Of a DNA stretch of 64,000 nt, positions 8,541 to 19,166 are shown in pieces (the first letter of the stretch is position 1; each line of letters starts with the position of its first letter). This DNA comes from Smaragdicoccus niigatensis DSM 44881 = NBRC 103563 (lineage in GTDB: Bacteria > Actinomycetota > Actinomycetes > Mycobacteriales > Mycobacteriaceae). The notes under the pieces were generated by a model. The model was not told the DNA's origin. It made no database searches and saw only the letters and a program-made list of their open reading frames with translations. The position numbers were made by a program, and so were the translations under genes. Location: assembly GCF_000380645.1 (NCBI RefSeq), contig NZ_AQXZ01000015.1, positions 248,001 to 312,000 on the forward strand, written 5' to 3'.

Positions 8541-10310
8541 GTGATCGTGACACTCGCTGACGTCGAGAAATGGAACCCCGAGGCGATTCGGGAGGTCTTC
8601 CGGGCCGCCGGACGAGGCGGAACCGCGGTGGAGGATGCCAGCCGGACGCTGGGCAGTCTGCCCTTCGCCGGGTGGGGCGGTGATGCGGCCGCGGCGGCAA
8701 GTAATTCGAACGACCGCCTCCGCCACGATCTCGACGCCCACGGCACAGTGATGAAAGTCGTTGCGGCGGCTGCGGAAAAGGCCGCTGACGACGTCGCCCT
8801 GCTGCGCCGCAAACTCTCGCTGCTGCATTCGGACGCCGACGCCTGGGGTTACGCGGTCGACGCGGCGACGAACTCCGTGCAGCCGACACGGGAAACGAAG
8901 GAGTCACTGGGTGCCGAACTCCAAGATCGAATTCGGGCGTTGCTCGCCGAAGCAGATGACGTCGACGACCGGCTCGCGCGCACGATCGACTACGCCGACG
9001 GGGACATCGACATCCCACCGTTCCACGCCGACGTGCAATCGATTCTCGACGGTCGCTCGACACCTCCCAATGATCCAGCCGCGTTCCACGACTGGTGGTC
9101 ACAGCTGTCCCGGGAAGAGAAGGACGCCCTGTGGGAGCACGACCAGTACCTCGGGAATCACGGCGGCATGCCGGCGGAGGATCGCGATCACTACAACCGC
9201 CGCAAGCTTGACGACGAACTGACCCGGAGCGCGATGGCCCACAGCGAGGTCGAGATTCTCGAAAAGGCACATCCGGACTGGGCGCGCGGCGAGAACATTC
9301 CCGGCATCAAAATGGCCGATCGTGGCGACTACTACCAGTTCCTGTCCCACCTGTCGGACGCTCGAGGGCGCGCGAAGGACTATGACGATCTCCGCGCGAC
9401 GAAGGAACAACTCGACCCGAACCGCGCGGACCGCACCGGCGAGACGCATCCCGACCGGCTGCTCCTCGTTCTCGACACCGCGACCGGAGACCGGCCACAC
9501 GTCGCGATCGCACAGGGCAACCCCGACACCGCGGACAACGTCGCCACCTATGTTCCCGGTACCGGCTCACGTCCGTCGAAGATGGGCGAAGACATGGTGC
9601 GCGTCGACTCGATGCACGACGCGGCGGTGGCGGCGGGTGGCGCAAAGACCTCGGTCATCGCCTGGTTTGGCTACGACGCACCGCAGGAAATCTACGGCGA
9701 CGCACCCCAACGCGAGTACGCCGAGAAGGCTGCCCCACTGCTCGATCGTTTCCAGGAAGGCCTGCGGGGATCGCACATTGGGGAGCCGTCGGTGAACACC
9801 GTGATCGGCCACTCTTACGGCACCACAGTCGTCGGCGCGGCCGCCAGCGGTGGTCATGTGCTCGACGCGGATCAGGTCGTCTTCGTCGCTTCTCCCGGAA
9901 CGATGGTCGACCATGCCGCGGACCTGCGACTGACCGGAATTGCACCCGCCGACATGGCCGACCATGTCTTCGCCACGAAAGCCGCGCACGATCCGGTTCC
10001 GCTGTATCCGATGGCGCACAACGGAGCCACGGTGCGGATCATCGAACACGGCGCCTCACTGCTTCCCGGCATCGGCGATGCGTTCACCGGCTTCTTCACC
10101 TACCAGGGGTTGACCACAGACGACTTCGGTGCCGACCCGACGGGCGCCGACTTCGGCGGCACGACCTTCTCGTCAGACCCCGGTACGGCGACCCGAATCG
10201 CCGGATTCGACACCTACAACCCGGCCGCGCACAGCGAGTACTGGACCGAGCACAACGCCGCGCTGCAGAACATGGGCAGCATCATCGCCGGGCATGGAAA
10301 AGTGAACTGA
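8541..10310 (+). CDS. DUF1023 alpha/beta hydrolase with helical WXG100-like N-terminus
   Basis: The C-terminal part (about 290-500) carries the serine nucleophile in IGHSYGTTV near residue 422, typical of the actinobacterial DUF1023 alpha/beta hydrolases (PF06259). Residues 1-120 are helical, with a WXG-like turn GWGGDAAAA and long amphipathic helices, like the ESX-substrate-type domains often fused to this hydrolase. No signal peptide is visible, so export would have to be by another route such as type VII secretion, which is inference. GTG 8541 and GTG 8547 are both possible starts and neither has a clear ribosome site. The downstream lipoprotein gene overlaps its stop (TGATG). Confidence 0.82.
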   Translation: MIVTLADVEKWNPEAIREVFRAAGRGGTAVEDASRTLGSLPFAGWGGDAAAAASNSNDRLRHDLDAHGTVMKVVAAAAEKAADDVALLRRKLSLLHSDADAWGYAVDAATNSVQPTRETKESLGAELQDRIRALLAEADDVDDRLARTIDYADGDIDIPPFHADVQSILDGRSTPPNDPAAFHDWWSQLSREEKDALWEHDQYLGNHGGMPAEDRDHYNRRKLDDELTRSAMAHSEVEILEKAHPDWARGENIPGIKMADRGDYYQFLSHLSDARGRAKDYDDLRATKEQLDPNRADRTGETHPDRLLLVLDTATGDRPHVAIAQGNPDTADNVATYVPGTGSRPSKMGEDMVRVDSMHDAAVAAGGAKTSVIAWFGYDAPQEIYGDAPQREYAEKAAPLLDRFQEGLRGSHIGEPSVNTVIGHSYGTTVVGAAASGGHVLDADQVVFVASPGTMVDHAADLRLTGIAPADMADHVFATKAAHDPVPLYPMAHNGATVRIIEHGASLLPGIGDAFTGFFTYQGLTTDDFGADPTGADFGGTTFSSDPGTATRIAGFDTYNPAAHSEYWTEHNAALQNMGSIIAGHGKVN

Positions 10311-10885
10311 TGCGAACTTGGGGAATGCTGACAATCGCAGCAGCCCTGACGATCTCGGGTTGCAGCCCAGGTACGGTCGCGACCCCTGCTGCGACGTCGA
10401 CGATCCCGACGTCGAATTCGAAATCGACACTCACCGAACGCCAGGTCGTACAGAAGGCAGCGCGGTATCTCACTGCGGCCGTCGACTCGTTGCCGTCGAC
10501 CGCGTACTTCGCGGTCGAACTCGCCGAGAACCCGCCGTTTGAGCCCTCTAGGGAAAAGTGCTGGTCGGGCTCGCACGCTCCGCCGGACCGGCCGCAACGA
10601 ATCAAGCTCGGTTACTGGGTCGGTGGCATCGGCGCGACCGACGTCGAAGCATCCATCGACCGGCTGAGCGAAGCACTGGTCGCGCAGGGGTTCACGAAGC
10701 AACCGAACACTGCGGGGGCGGAGGCGACGTTCCGTTCCGCGGACGGCTTCACCATCGCGATCGACGACAACGAAGCCGGCGAGGACTCGCTGAGCATCAT
10801 CGTGACGACGCCGTGCGTCGCCAAGTCGAACCTCGACAGCTCGGAATCGAGTGCACCAACCGAGATTCGGCACTCACATTCGTGA
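10310..10885 (+). CDS. Lipoprotein of unknown function (LppA-like)
   Basis: The 191-residue product starts MRTWGMLTIAAALTISGC, a compact lipoprotein signal with lipobox ISGC (Cys18). A Thr/Ser linker follows, then a mature domain with a CWSG motif, repeated acidic residues and a helix (VEASIDRLSEALVAQGF). The pattern of a GYWVGGIG segment followed by a helix and a strand (FTKQPNTAGAEATFRSADGF) resembles mycobacterial LppA-type lipoproteins, but I hold that loosely. Its ATG overlaps the stop of the DUF1023 hydrolase gene, so the two are cotranscribed and the lipoprotein may act with the hydrolase outside the cell. No catalytic motif is seen. Confidence 0.8.
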   Translation: MRTWGMLTIAAALTISGCSPGTVATPAATSTIPTSNSKSTLTERQVVQKAARYLTAAVDSLPSTAYFAVELAENPPFEPSREKCWSGSHAPPDRPQRIKLGYWVGGIGATDVEASIDRLSEALVAQGFTKQPNTAGAEATFRSADGFTIAIDDNEAGEDSLSIIVTTPCVAKSNLDSSESSAPTEIRHSHS

Positions 10886-10924
10886 CCGCGGCCGATTCGC
10901 TGCCGTCTGACACCTCCGCTACAG

Positions 10925-10944
10925 TGAAACGGTAATCGTTTTCA
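10925..10944 (+). promoter_or_regulatory. Zur box upstream of zinc ABC transporter
   Basis: TGAAACGGTAATCGTTTTCA is a near-palindrome of the Fur/Zur type (TGAAA...TTTCA arms). It stands 17-23 bases before the start of the zinc-binding lipoprotein gene. Zinc-loaded Zur bound here would block transcription of the transporter. Confidence 0.82.
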
Positions 10945-10960
10945 TTATGGGTTTCTGGGG

Positions 10961-11851
10961 GTGTCTGTGCGTGCACGAATTCGAATCGGCTGCGTCGTTG
11001 CGCTCGCGTCGATCAGCGCACTGACGATGACGGGCTGCTCGACTGACACCGCAGGCAACGGCATGCCCGACGTGGTCGCCACCACCAACGTCTGGGGTTC
11101 GATCGCGGCCGCCGTCGCGGGCCCGGATGCGAAAGTCACCTCGCTCATCAGCGACCCCAGCGCCGATCCGCACTCGTTCGAACTCGGGGCGTCCCAGGCC
11201 GCGGACCTCTCCGACGCCGATCTCATCGTTTACAACGGTGGTGGCTACGACCCGTACGTCGATCAAGTGCTCGAGTCGTCACACGGCATCGCTCGCGTGA
11301 ACGCCTTCGACCTACGCACCGACAAGTCCGACAACAACGAACACGTCTGGTTCGACTACGGGACTGTCGTGTCGGTGGTTCGCGGTATCGCCACCGCCCT
11401 GTCCGACAAGGACCCAGCGCACGCCTCCGGCTACCAGGAACGCGCCAAGCAGTTCGAGACCGACCTCCAGTCGATTCAGGATGACGTCAAGAAGATCACA
11501 GTCGCGCACGCGCACACTCCGATCACCGAGACCGAGCCAGTCCCCCACTACCTCGTGCAGGCGGCAAACCTCGACGACGTCACTCCCCTGGAGTTCCAGA
11601 AGGCGATCGAGGACGGCAACGATCCGTCACCGGCGTCGACCGCAGCGTTCCGCGATCTGCTCGACCACAAGCGCGCGAAGGTCCTCATCTACAACATCCA
11701 GGCCCAGGACAACAGCACCGAGGCGTTGCGCAAGATCGCGACCGCCGCGGGCGTGCACGTCGTCGAGATCACCGAAACGCTGCCGAAGGGTAAGTCGTAC
11801 CTCGATTGGCAACGCGACACCGTCGCGCGCCTCGCGGCGGCCCTGTCATGA
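10961..11851 (+). CDS. znuA: Zinc ABC transporter substrate-binding lipoprotein
   Basis: This cluster A-I metal-binding lipoprotein has lipobox MTGC (LTMTGCSTD) and the fold landmarks of ZnuA/AdcA: VVATTNVWGSIAAAVAG at the start of the mature part, DPHSFELGASQAADLSDADLIVYNGGGYDPYVD, and NEHVWFDYGTV in the middle. Metal-ligand candidates are the His of DPHSFE, the His of NEHVWFD, a His in the centre (ITVAHAHTPITETEP) and an acidic residue near the end. GTG 10961 and GTG 10967 are alternative starts. The second has GGGGG five bases upstream and is slightly better. The gene overlaps the ATPase gene by ATGA and sits behind a Zur box, which supports zinc rather than manganese. Confidence 0.9.
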   Translation: MSVRARIRIGCVVALASISALTMTGCSTDTAGNGMPDVVATTNVWGSIAAAVAGPDAKVTSLISDPSADPHSFELGASQAADLSDADLIVYNGGGYDPYVDQVLESSHGIARVNAFDLRTDKSDNNEHVWFDYGTVVSVVRGIATALSDKDPAHASGYQERAKQFETDLQSIQDDVKKITVAHAHTPITETEPVPHYLVQAANLDDVTPLEFQKAIEDGNDPSPASTAAFRDLLDHKRAKVLIYNIQAQDNSTEALRKIATAAGVHVVEITETLPKGKSYLDWQRDTVARLAAALS

Positions 11852-12696
11852 GTTCACGGCGCGCCGCAGACCATGTTTCGGCGACCGGCGTGGTCGAACT
11901 GACCGGCGCCGAAGTCAGGTTCGGCACGCGAACACTGTGGAGCGAGCTCGATCTCCACGTCGAGCCGGGTGAGTTCATCACGGTTCTCGGTGGCAATGGC
12001 ACCGGCAAGACGACGCTGCTCAAGGTTCTCCTGGGACTGCTCCCACTGTCCGCCGGCACGGCGACGATCGCCGGCCGGCCGGCGACCACCGGCCACTCCG
12101 ATGTCGGATACATCCCACAGCAGAAGTCCCTTGATGAGGCCTTGCCGCTGCGCGGGCGTGATCTCGTCGGGCTCGGCGTCGACGGACACCGTTGGGGTCT
12201 CGGGTTCTTACATCGGCAGAGCCGTCGAGCGATCGTCGATCGTCTCGTTGACGATGTCGGTGCGACCGCGTTCGCCGACCGCCCGCTCGGTCGGCTCTCC
12301 GGCGGTGAGCAACAGCGCCTTCGGGTCGCTGCGGCGCTCGCCGGCGATCCGAAGGTTCTCCTGTGCGACGAACCGCTGCTGAGCCTCGACCTGCCCAGCC
12401 AGCAGCTCGTAGCCGGGCTCATCAATCGACGCCGGAAGGTCGCGAACACCGCGGTTGTCTTCGTGACCCACGAGATCAATCCGGTTCTTCCGTACACCGA
12501 TCGAGTTCTCTATCTCGCGAACGGCCGGTTCCGGCTGGGCACGCCGGACGAAGTCATCAACTCGAAGACGCTGTCGGACCTGTACCAAACGCATGTCGAC
12601 GTCTTGAAGGTGCGCGGCCGCTACATCGTCATCGGCGCGGACGAGGAAACCTACGAGACCGGTCACCATCATCACCACCACGAGGAGCCGGCATGA
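11848..12696 (+). CDS. znuC: Zinc ABC transporter ATP-binding protein with His-rich tail
   Basis: The start ATG at 11848 overlaps the preceding stop. Motifs appear in order: Walker A GGNGTGKTT, Q-loop IPQQKSLDE, signature LSGGEQQRLR, Walker B VLLCDEPLLSLDLPSQQ and switch His in VTHEINP. The C-terminal tail is a natural run of six histidines followed by EEPA, absent from most ABC ATPases and probably a cytoplasmic zinc-binding tail. The 282-residue length is otherwise normal. It would energise import through the permease encoded next, whose ATG overlaps its stop. Confidence 0.92.
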   Translation: MSSRRAADHVSATGVVELTGAEVRFGTRTLWSELDLHVEPGEFITVLGGNGTGKTTLLKVLLGLLPLSAGTATIAGRPATTGHSDVGYIPQQKSLDEALPLRGRDLVGLGVDGHRWGLGFLHRQSRRAIVDRLVDDVGATAFADRPLGRLSGGEQQRLRVAAALAGDPKVLLCDEPLLSLDLPSQQLVAGLINRRRKVANTAVVFVTHEINPVLPYTDRVLYLANGRFRLGTPDEVINSKTLSDLYQTHVDVLKVRGRYIVIGADEETYETGHHHHHHEEPA

Positions 12697-13559
12697 ACGA
12701 CCGCCTCACCGACGTGCTGGTGAAGATGGTCGATTTCGGTACGACCGTCCATCTCCTCAACTACGCGTTCGTCCAGCAAGCACTCCTCGCCGCGGCGATC
12801 CTCGGACTGCTCGCGGGCGCTCTCGGACCGCTCATCATCAGCCGGCAGATGTCGTTCGCGGTGCACAGCACAAGCGAGTTGTCGCTCACGGGAGCTTCGG
12901 CGGCGCTGCTCGCGGGGGCCAGCGTCGGATTGGGTGCGATCGCCGGGTCGATCGTCGCGGCGATCCTGTTCGGAGTACTCGGCGCGAAGGCCAAAGAGCG
13001 CGACTCGGTGATCGGCGTCGTGCTGTCGTTCGGCCTGGGCCTGGCCGTGCTGTTCATGTGGCTGTATCCCGGCCGGACCGGGACGAGTTTCTCGCTGCTC
13101 ATCGGCCAGATCGTCGGCGTCGGAACGAGCGGATTGCAGTTGCTCACGGCGTGCGCGATCGGCGTTGTCGCGGTGCTCGCGGTGATCTATCGGCCGCTGC
13201 TGTTCGCCAGCACTGATCCGGAGGTCGCCCTCGCCCGCGGGGTCCCCGTACGTGCGCTGTCGATCATCTTCGCGGTGCTCGTCGGTGTTGCCGCCGCGCT
13301 CGGTGTGCAGATCGTCGGCGCACTGCTCGTGCTGTCACTTCTCATCACTCCAGCGGCTGCGGCGGCCCGCGTCACGTCGCATCCGTTGTGGACGACGCTG
13401 CTCGCTGTTCTATTCGCGGAGACGGCGGCGGTTGGCGGGATTCTTCTCTCACTGGCCCCAGGCGTACCAGTTTCGAGCTTTGTGACGGCAATCTCATTTG
13501 TCATCTACCTGGCGTGTCGGGTGGTTGGCAGGCGACAGGACCGTCCGGCCCAGGTGTGA
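12693..13559 (+). CDS. znuB: Zinc ABC transporter permease
   Basis: The product has 288 residues, with eight or nine hydrophobic segments and the ABC-3 permease landmarks GPLIISRQMSFAVHSTSEL near the start, AKERDSVIGVVLSFGLGLAV in the middle and GALLVLSLLITPAAAAARVT near the end. It forms the membrane channel for metal delivered by the lipoprotein and driven by the ATPase of the same operon. The start ATG overlaps the ATPase stop (ATGA). No further gene of the operon follows. A 74-base gap with a possible promoter separates it from the next gene. Confidence 0.93.
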   Translation: MNDRLTDVLVKMVDFGTTVHLLNYAFVQQALLAAAILGLLAGALGPLIISRQMSFAVHSTSELSLTGASAALLAGASVGLGAIAGSIVAAILFGVLGAKAKERDSVIGVVLSFGLGLAVLFMWLYPGRTGTSFSLLIGQIVGVGTSGLQLLTACAIGVVAVLAVIYRPLLFASTDPEVALARGVPVRALSIIFAVLVGVAAALGVQIVGALLVLSLLITPAAAAARVTSHPLWTTLLAVLFAETAAVGGILLSLAPGVPVSSFVTAISFVIYLACRVVGRRQDRPAQV

Positions 13560-13587
13560 CCTGCAGTTACTCCTCAGGACCTGCCGG

Positions 13588-13605
13588 TAAACTCGGCCAC
13601 CGAGT
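13588..13605 (+). promoter_or_regulatory. Possible promoter and small palindrome before the pseudo-transglutaminase operon
   Basis: TAAACT at 13588-13593 fits a -10 hexamer. Overlapping it is the inverted repeat ACTCGG-CCA-CCGAGT (13591-13605). It could be an operator or a weak terminator of the zinc operon. Confidence 0.3.
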
Positions 13606-13633
13606 CGGACCCGCATACGAACTGAGGAACTTC

Positions 13634-16263
13634 ATGGCGTCAGAGCTGAAGCTTCAGCTGACGCGTCTGGCCGCCGTTGTGGTTCTGCTCGCGGCGGGCG
13701 TGGCGGCTTTCGGCACGACGTTCGCTCCGTACGGGTATGTCGTCGCCGGCAGTATCGGTGCCGTCGCCGGTCTAGCGATCGCAACCGTGCCAGTGCGGTG
13801 GGACGTTCGCGCCTTGCTGTTCTTCATTACCCTGCTGCTTCTTGGGCCGCTGGCGATGAACCGTGGCGACATTCTGCCCACACCGTCAAACATGCACGAG
13901 TTCGTGGTCCTGGGATTCACTGCGTGGGAACGTGTCGTCACGATCAACCTCCCGCAGGTCACCACACAGTTCGGGATGCTGGCGATCCCGTATGTCACCG
14001 CGTTCGCCGCCGCCTTTGCGGCCGGGTCGGCGATCCGGCGGAGCCACTTCGTCGCAGCCGTCTTCTTTGGCGCCGTGCCCTTGATCGTCGCGATTTCCCT
14101 CGGGACCACGAAAGCCTGGCATCCGGCGATCCTCGGATCCACCTTCGGAGTTGCCGTCGTCATGATGCTCGCGGTGAACCGTACGCGAGGCGCACACGGT
14201 GTGCTGTGGCGCACTACTCGACTCGTCGCGGCAGCCGCTGTACTGCTTGTGGCGGCAGGCGCAGGTTTCGCGTTTTCTCCGTTGATGGCCGGCAGTGATC
14301 GGCAGTTGGTTCGCAACTACATCACCGGAGATCTTCAGCCGTACGACTACCCGAGTCCGCTCGAGAAGCTTCGCAACTACCGCACCAACCTCAGCGGCAC
14401 GACCCTCATGACGGTTTCCGACCTACCGGCCGACCAGCGAATTCGCGTGGCGACGATGGACCGATACGACGGGTTCGGGTATCGCGTGGCCGGCGGCCTG
14501 GACCCCGACAACACGATCACGGGTGTCTTCGGCCCATACACCTCCGCGACGCGGGCCGGATCCGAGGCCGCGACGGCCAACCTTCCGGCCGGCAGCTACG
14601 TCGACATTCATGTCGTCATCGACGGCTATCAGGACGTCTGGATCCCGGGACCTACCCGGATCAACTCGATCAACTGCTCCGGGCTACGCCGGCAGGACAT
14701 CCTCGACGGTCTCTACTTCAACCAGTCGACCGGTACCGCCATGACGACGGTCGGCCTCAAGCGGGGAGACAGTCTCGACCTCGGCGGCACGGTCACTCGG
14801 AACTTTACCGACGCCGATCTCGCCACCGCCGCCTTCGCGAAGGTCGTATTGCCGCAAGACGTCATCCCGACCAAGGTCGCGGAGTGGGCGTCCGCAATTG
14901 CTGCACCCGCAGCCAGCCCGATCGACAAGGTGCGCGCGCTCGTGTCGTTCCTTCAGCGCGGTACGTACGCAGACGAGAAGACGGCGCCAGCCGGCCTCGA
15001 CCAGGGAGCCATCGTCAACTTCCTGACCGCGCCGCAGCTGATCGGCACCGACGAGCAGTACGCCGTCACCATGGCCCTTATGGCCAAGTCTCTCGGCATT
15101 CCGGCGCGCGTGGTGACGGGATTCCGGGTCGAACCAGACGGAAAGACCGTCCTCGGCGGTGACGCCGACGCCTGGGTCGAGGTCGCCTTCGAAAACCTCG
15201 GCTGGGTGTCGTTCGATCCCTCGCCGCAGGCACCGCCGATGGGCGAGGCCCCGTCGGGTTCTGCACAGGACACCTCGTCGTCAGCCGCACAGAACGAGGA
15301 CAAACCCCAGGACTCGCTTCCGCCACCTCCGCCAGAGCAGGTCCCACCATATGTGCCGCCACCTTCGCCGTGGCTTCCGCTGTGGTACGTGCTGCGGGTC
15401 GTGCGGGAGGCCGCCGTCTTCCTCGCAGTCCCGATAGCCGCGGCCCTGATCGTCGTCGCGACAAAGTCATTGCGCCGACGCCGCCGGCGTTCGCTCCCGG
15501 ATCCACTGCAGCGCATCTACGCGGGCTGGCACGACGTCGCCGACACGGCAATCGATCTCGGTATGGCGCGCCACGGTGGAACACGGTTGGAGACGGCCGC
15601 CCGCGCCCGAGCCGTGACGACGGAACTAGAACCACTGGCCCGTTTCGCGGATGCCGGCGCCTTCGCGCCCACCGTTCCCGACGAAGCCGTTGCCGACGAA
15701 TTCTGGACCGCGGTCGACGGCTGGCGTGACGACTTGCGCCGGACCGCGCCGGCCGCACAATGGTTGCGCCAGGCAACCAGCGTCCGATCGCTGACTCCGG
15801 CACGCCGGGCGCGCGCGGTGTGGCGAGTCCCGACATTGCCCTGGACGTCGCGGGTCCTCGCTTCTGTCCTCGACTACGCACTCTTCGCCGGCTTGGTCGC
15901 GGCGCCGATCACGCTCGCCGCACGGTATGTCGACGGCTGGCCCATCGCCCTCTGGCTCGCGGTCGGCATCGCTGGATCGAGCCTCAATCTGTTGTCGACT
16001 GCGGCGACGGGCCAGTCGGTCGGCAAGCGGTTGTTCAACGTACGCACCGTCACGGTCTCGTCGAGGCGGCATGCACACCCTCGCCTGACGGTGCCGACGG
16101 TGGTTGCCCGGGCAATCGTTCATTGCCTCCTCTTAGCGCTGGCACTCGCGGGCCTGTGGTCCGTTCTGCTGCGCAGCGATCGTCGCGGCTGGCATGACCT
16201 CCTGACCGGTACCGAGGTCGTGGCCGCCGACGACGCGATGATTCTGAAAGAAGGGAACTCACT

Positions 16264-16267
<4 letters not shown>
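13634..16267 (+). CDS. Transglutaminase-fold protein lacking catalytic residues, fused to RDD membrane domain
   Basis: The start is ATG 13634, with GAGGAA a few bases upstream. The 877-residue protein starts with six or seven membrane helices (about 10-230). An external stretch follows, then a transglutaminase-like core at about 440-535. The usual GYCEQFA motif reads IGTDEQYA here (Asp473 in place of Cys) and the usual DAHAW reads DADAW (Asp512 in place of His), so protease or transferase activity is unlikely. After a proline-rich linker comes another helix, a cytoplasmic part and an RDD domain (about 736-866, four-helix type). Its stop overlaps the GTG of the MoxR gene. Such operons (MoxR, DUF58, TgpA-like) are thought to act on envelope proteins. 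The exact role is unknown. Confidence 0.85.
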
Positions 16268-17229
<962 letters not shown>

Positions 17230-17234
17230 TCGCC

Positions 17235-18401
17235 ATGAACCGGTCAAAGGCCTTCAACGCACCTCTCGCGACGACACTCGGTCTCATCGGGGCCGTTTGC
17301 CTCATCATCGGCCTGGCGTTGTCGTGGGCGGAATTGGCGACGGCCGGAGTTACCGTTCTTGCCGCACTGGCAATCTGCTTGCTCTTTCTCATCGGAATCC
17401 CCGCTCCGCAGGTGTCGACCTCCGTCGCCCGAACGCGCGTCTCCCTTGGTGAACCGACCGTGGTCTCGGTGCGCGCCCGCAGCCGCATCCCACTGCTGTC
17501 GAGCCGCGTGGAACTCCCGGTCACCGACGGTTCTGGTCGCACCATCGCCGTGCACTCCGTACGCGGACGCAGGCGCCGAGCAACGCGTCAGATACCGGTG
17601 TCGACCGATCGTCGCGGTGTCCTCACGATCGGGCCAGCTCGCATTCTGCGAAGAGACCCAATCGGCATTTTCAGCAGCGAGACCCTCCTCACCGAGCCGA
17701 CACAGGTCATCGTTCACCCGCACACAACACTCCTCGACCCCGTGACCGCCGGCTTTCTGCGCGACATGGACGGCGACCCCACCGGCCGGATCTCGGACTC
17801 GACAGTGGCGTTCCATGGCCTGCGCGATTACATTCCCGGCGACGACCCCCGATCGGTCCACTGGCGGTCGACCGCTCGCACCGGACGCCTCACCGTCCGC
17901 GAACACGAGGAGACTCGGCGTTGGCATCTCGCAGTTGGGCTATCGACCGCCGACGAATACGCCTCGAGTGCGGAGTTCGAGCTCGCTGTGTCGGTCGCGG
18001 CCTCGCTCGGTGTTCATGCGCTGACATACGGGCGCGAACTGACGGTTGTGACCAACGACCGCCGACTGTCCGCACTCTCGCGCAACCCGCTGCTGGACGA
18101 GTTTGCGTCCGTTGAGCGCACCAACCGACCAACCACTGTTGTGGACCTCGCCCGCGACGTGGCGAAAGCCAGTTTCCGAGCGTCGATCATCACCATCATC
18201 ACCGGCTCGAAGGTGACCCCGTCACAGCTCAAGGTCGCCCGCTCCCGCCTTCCGTCCGGCGTGACGACCTTCGTGTTGCGCGTGCGCACCGGCGCGCGGG
18301 CCGGTCGCCGCCAGGTCGGCGACATCCCGGTGATCTCGATCGGAAAGCTCGACCATCTGTCTCGGGCGATCCGCAGTCTCGCGCCGGGCTCGCAGTCTTG
18401 A
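17235..18401 (+). CDS. DUF58 domain protein, two membrane helices
   Basis: The 388-residue product starts at ATG 17235. Two adjacent helices (TTLGLIGAVCLIIGLALSW and VTVLAALAICLLFLIGI) anchor it. An external or cytoplasmic beta-rich domain follows, and then the DUF58 core with the signature FHGLRDYIPGDDPRSVHWRS around residues 195-215 and REHEETRRWHLAVGL. DUF58 proteins resemble von Willebrand A domains and nearly always accompany MoxR ATPases. Here it completes the pseudo-transglutaminase-MoxR-DUF58 operon. The metal-site residues of a true VWA domain are not clearly present. Confidence 0.88.
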   Translation: MNRSKAFNAPLATTLGLIGAVCLIIGLALSWAELATAGVTVLAALAICLLFLIGIPAPQVSTSVARTRVSLGEPTVVSVRARSRIPLLSSRVELPVTDGSGRTIAVHSVRGRRRRATRQIPVSTDRRGVLTIGPARILRRDPIGIFSSETLLTEPTQVIVHPHTTLLDPVTAGFLRDMDGDPTGRISDSTVAFHGLRDYIPGDDPRSVHWRSTARTGRLTVREHEETRRWHLAVGLSTADEYASSAEFELAVSVAASLGVHALTYGRELTVVTNDRRLSALSRNPLLDEFASVERTNRPTTVVDLARDVAKASFRASIITIITGSKVTPSQLKVARSRLPSGVTTFVLRVRTGARAGRRQVGDIPVISIGKLDHLSRAIRSLAPGSQS

Positions 18402-18493
18402 TCAGGCCTTAACAGAAAAGCCGCGGTGTTTGGGCTGCACGAAGGCCGATCGCACGCGACAATCCTCACGTTGCTCAACGAGAGGTGGATCTG

Positions 18494-18988
18494 ATGACCG
18501 AGTCGCCGTCTGTCGCCGGCAAGGCCGTGCTGGGTGGACTTGTAGCCGCTGCGGTGGTTGTTCTCGTCGGAGTGGATGCCTGGAATCACTCGAGCTCGGA
18601 CGAGTCCAGTTCCGCCAGCGCCGCGTCGACGACCACGTCTGCCGCGCCCGCCCCGGCGACGTGCGGAAACCCCCGCACAGTGACCGTCGAGGGCTCGACC
18701 CCGGTCGTGTGGGAGTTGGTGCGGGTATCGGATTCCGCGACCTCCGCCTGCCCTCGAGTGACGCTGTACAAGGACAAGGCACCGCAGTCCAATTTCGAAC
18801 TTCCCGCTGGAGTCACCTTCGTCGATGGCGACGGCGCATTGTTCAGCTACCGCGACGGTTCAGAGGCGAAGGCCGAGGACCAGACCGTTCCGAATTCGAA
18901 CCTGTCGGGGGTCTGGCTCATTGCCCAGACTTCGGACGGCCACACCGTTTCGGCGAACCTTGCCGATGGACAACTCAAGCTCGGCTGA
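18494..18988 (+). CDS. Hypothetical secreted or membrane-anchored protein
   Basis: ATG 18494 is chosen because AGAGGTGG lies about six bases upstream. A short N-terminus precedes a single hydrophobic helix (AVLGGLVAAAVVVLVGVDAW), then a Ser/Ala/Thr-rich linker (residues 38-55) and a beta-rich domain of about 100 residues. That domain has two Cys (CGNPRTVTVEG and ATSACPRVTLY) that could form a disulfide outside the cell. Total length is 164 residues. No family is recognised. It may follow the MoxR operon or have its own promoter in the 92-base gap. Confidence 0.72.
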   Translation: MTESPSVAGKAVLGGLVAAAVVVLVGVDAWNHSSSDESSSASAASTTTSAAPAPATCGNPRTVTVEGSTPVVWELVRVSDSATSACPRVTLYKDKAPQSNFELPAGVTFVDGDGALFSYRDGSEAKAEDQTVPNSNLSGVWLIAQTSDGHTVSANLADGQLKLG

Positions 18989-19166
18989 CATTCCCGGGTC
19001 AAACCCGCGCTCATTTTGTCCTTCGAACTGTGTAATTACTCTGACAATTGGTGTCGACTGCTTCCGCATGGGAACCACCACAACAAATTGATGAGCCTTC
19101 AACCAACAATGCAGATTGAACGCAGAGAAACTTCTGCGGACACACGTGCAGAGTTAGGACCGAAGA

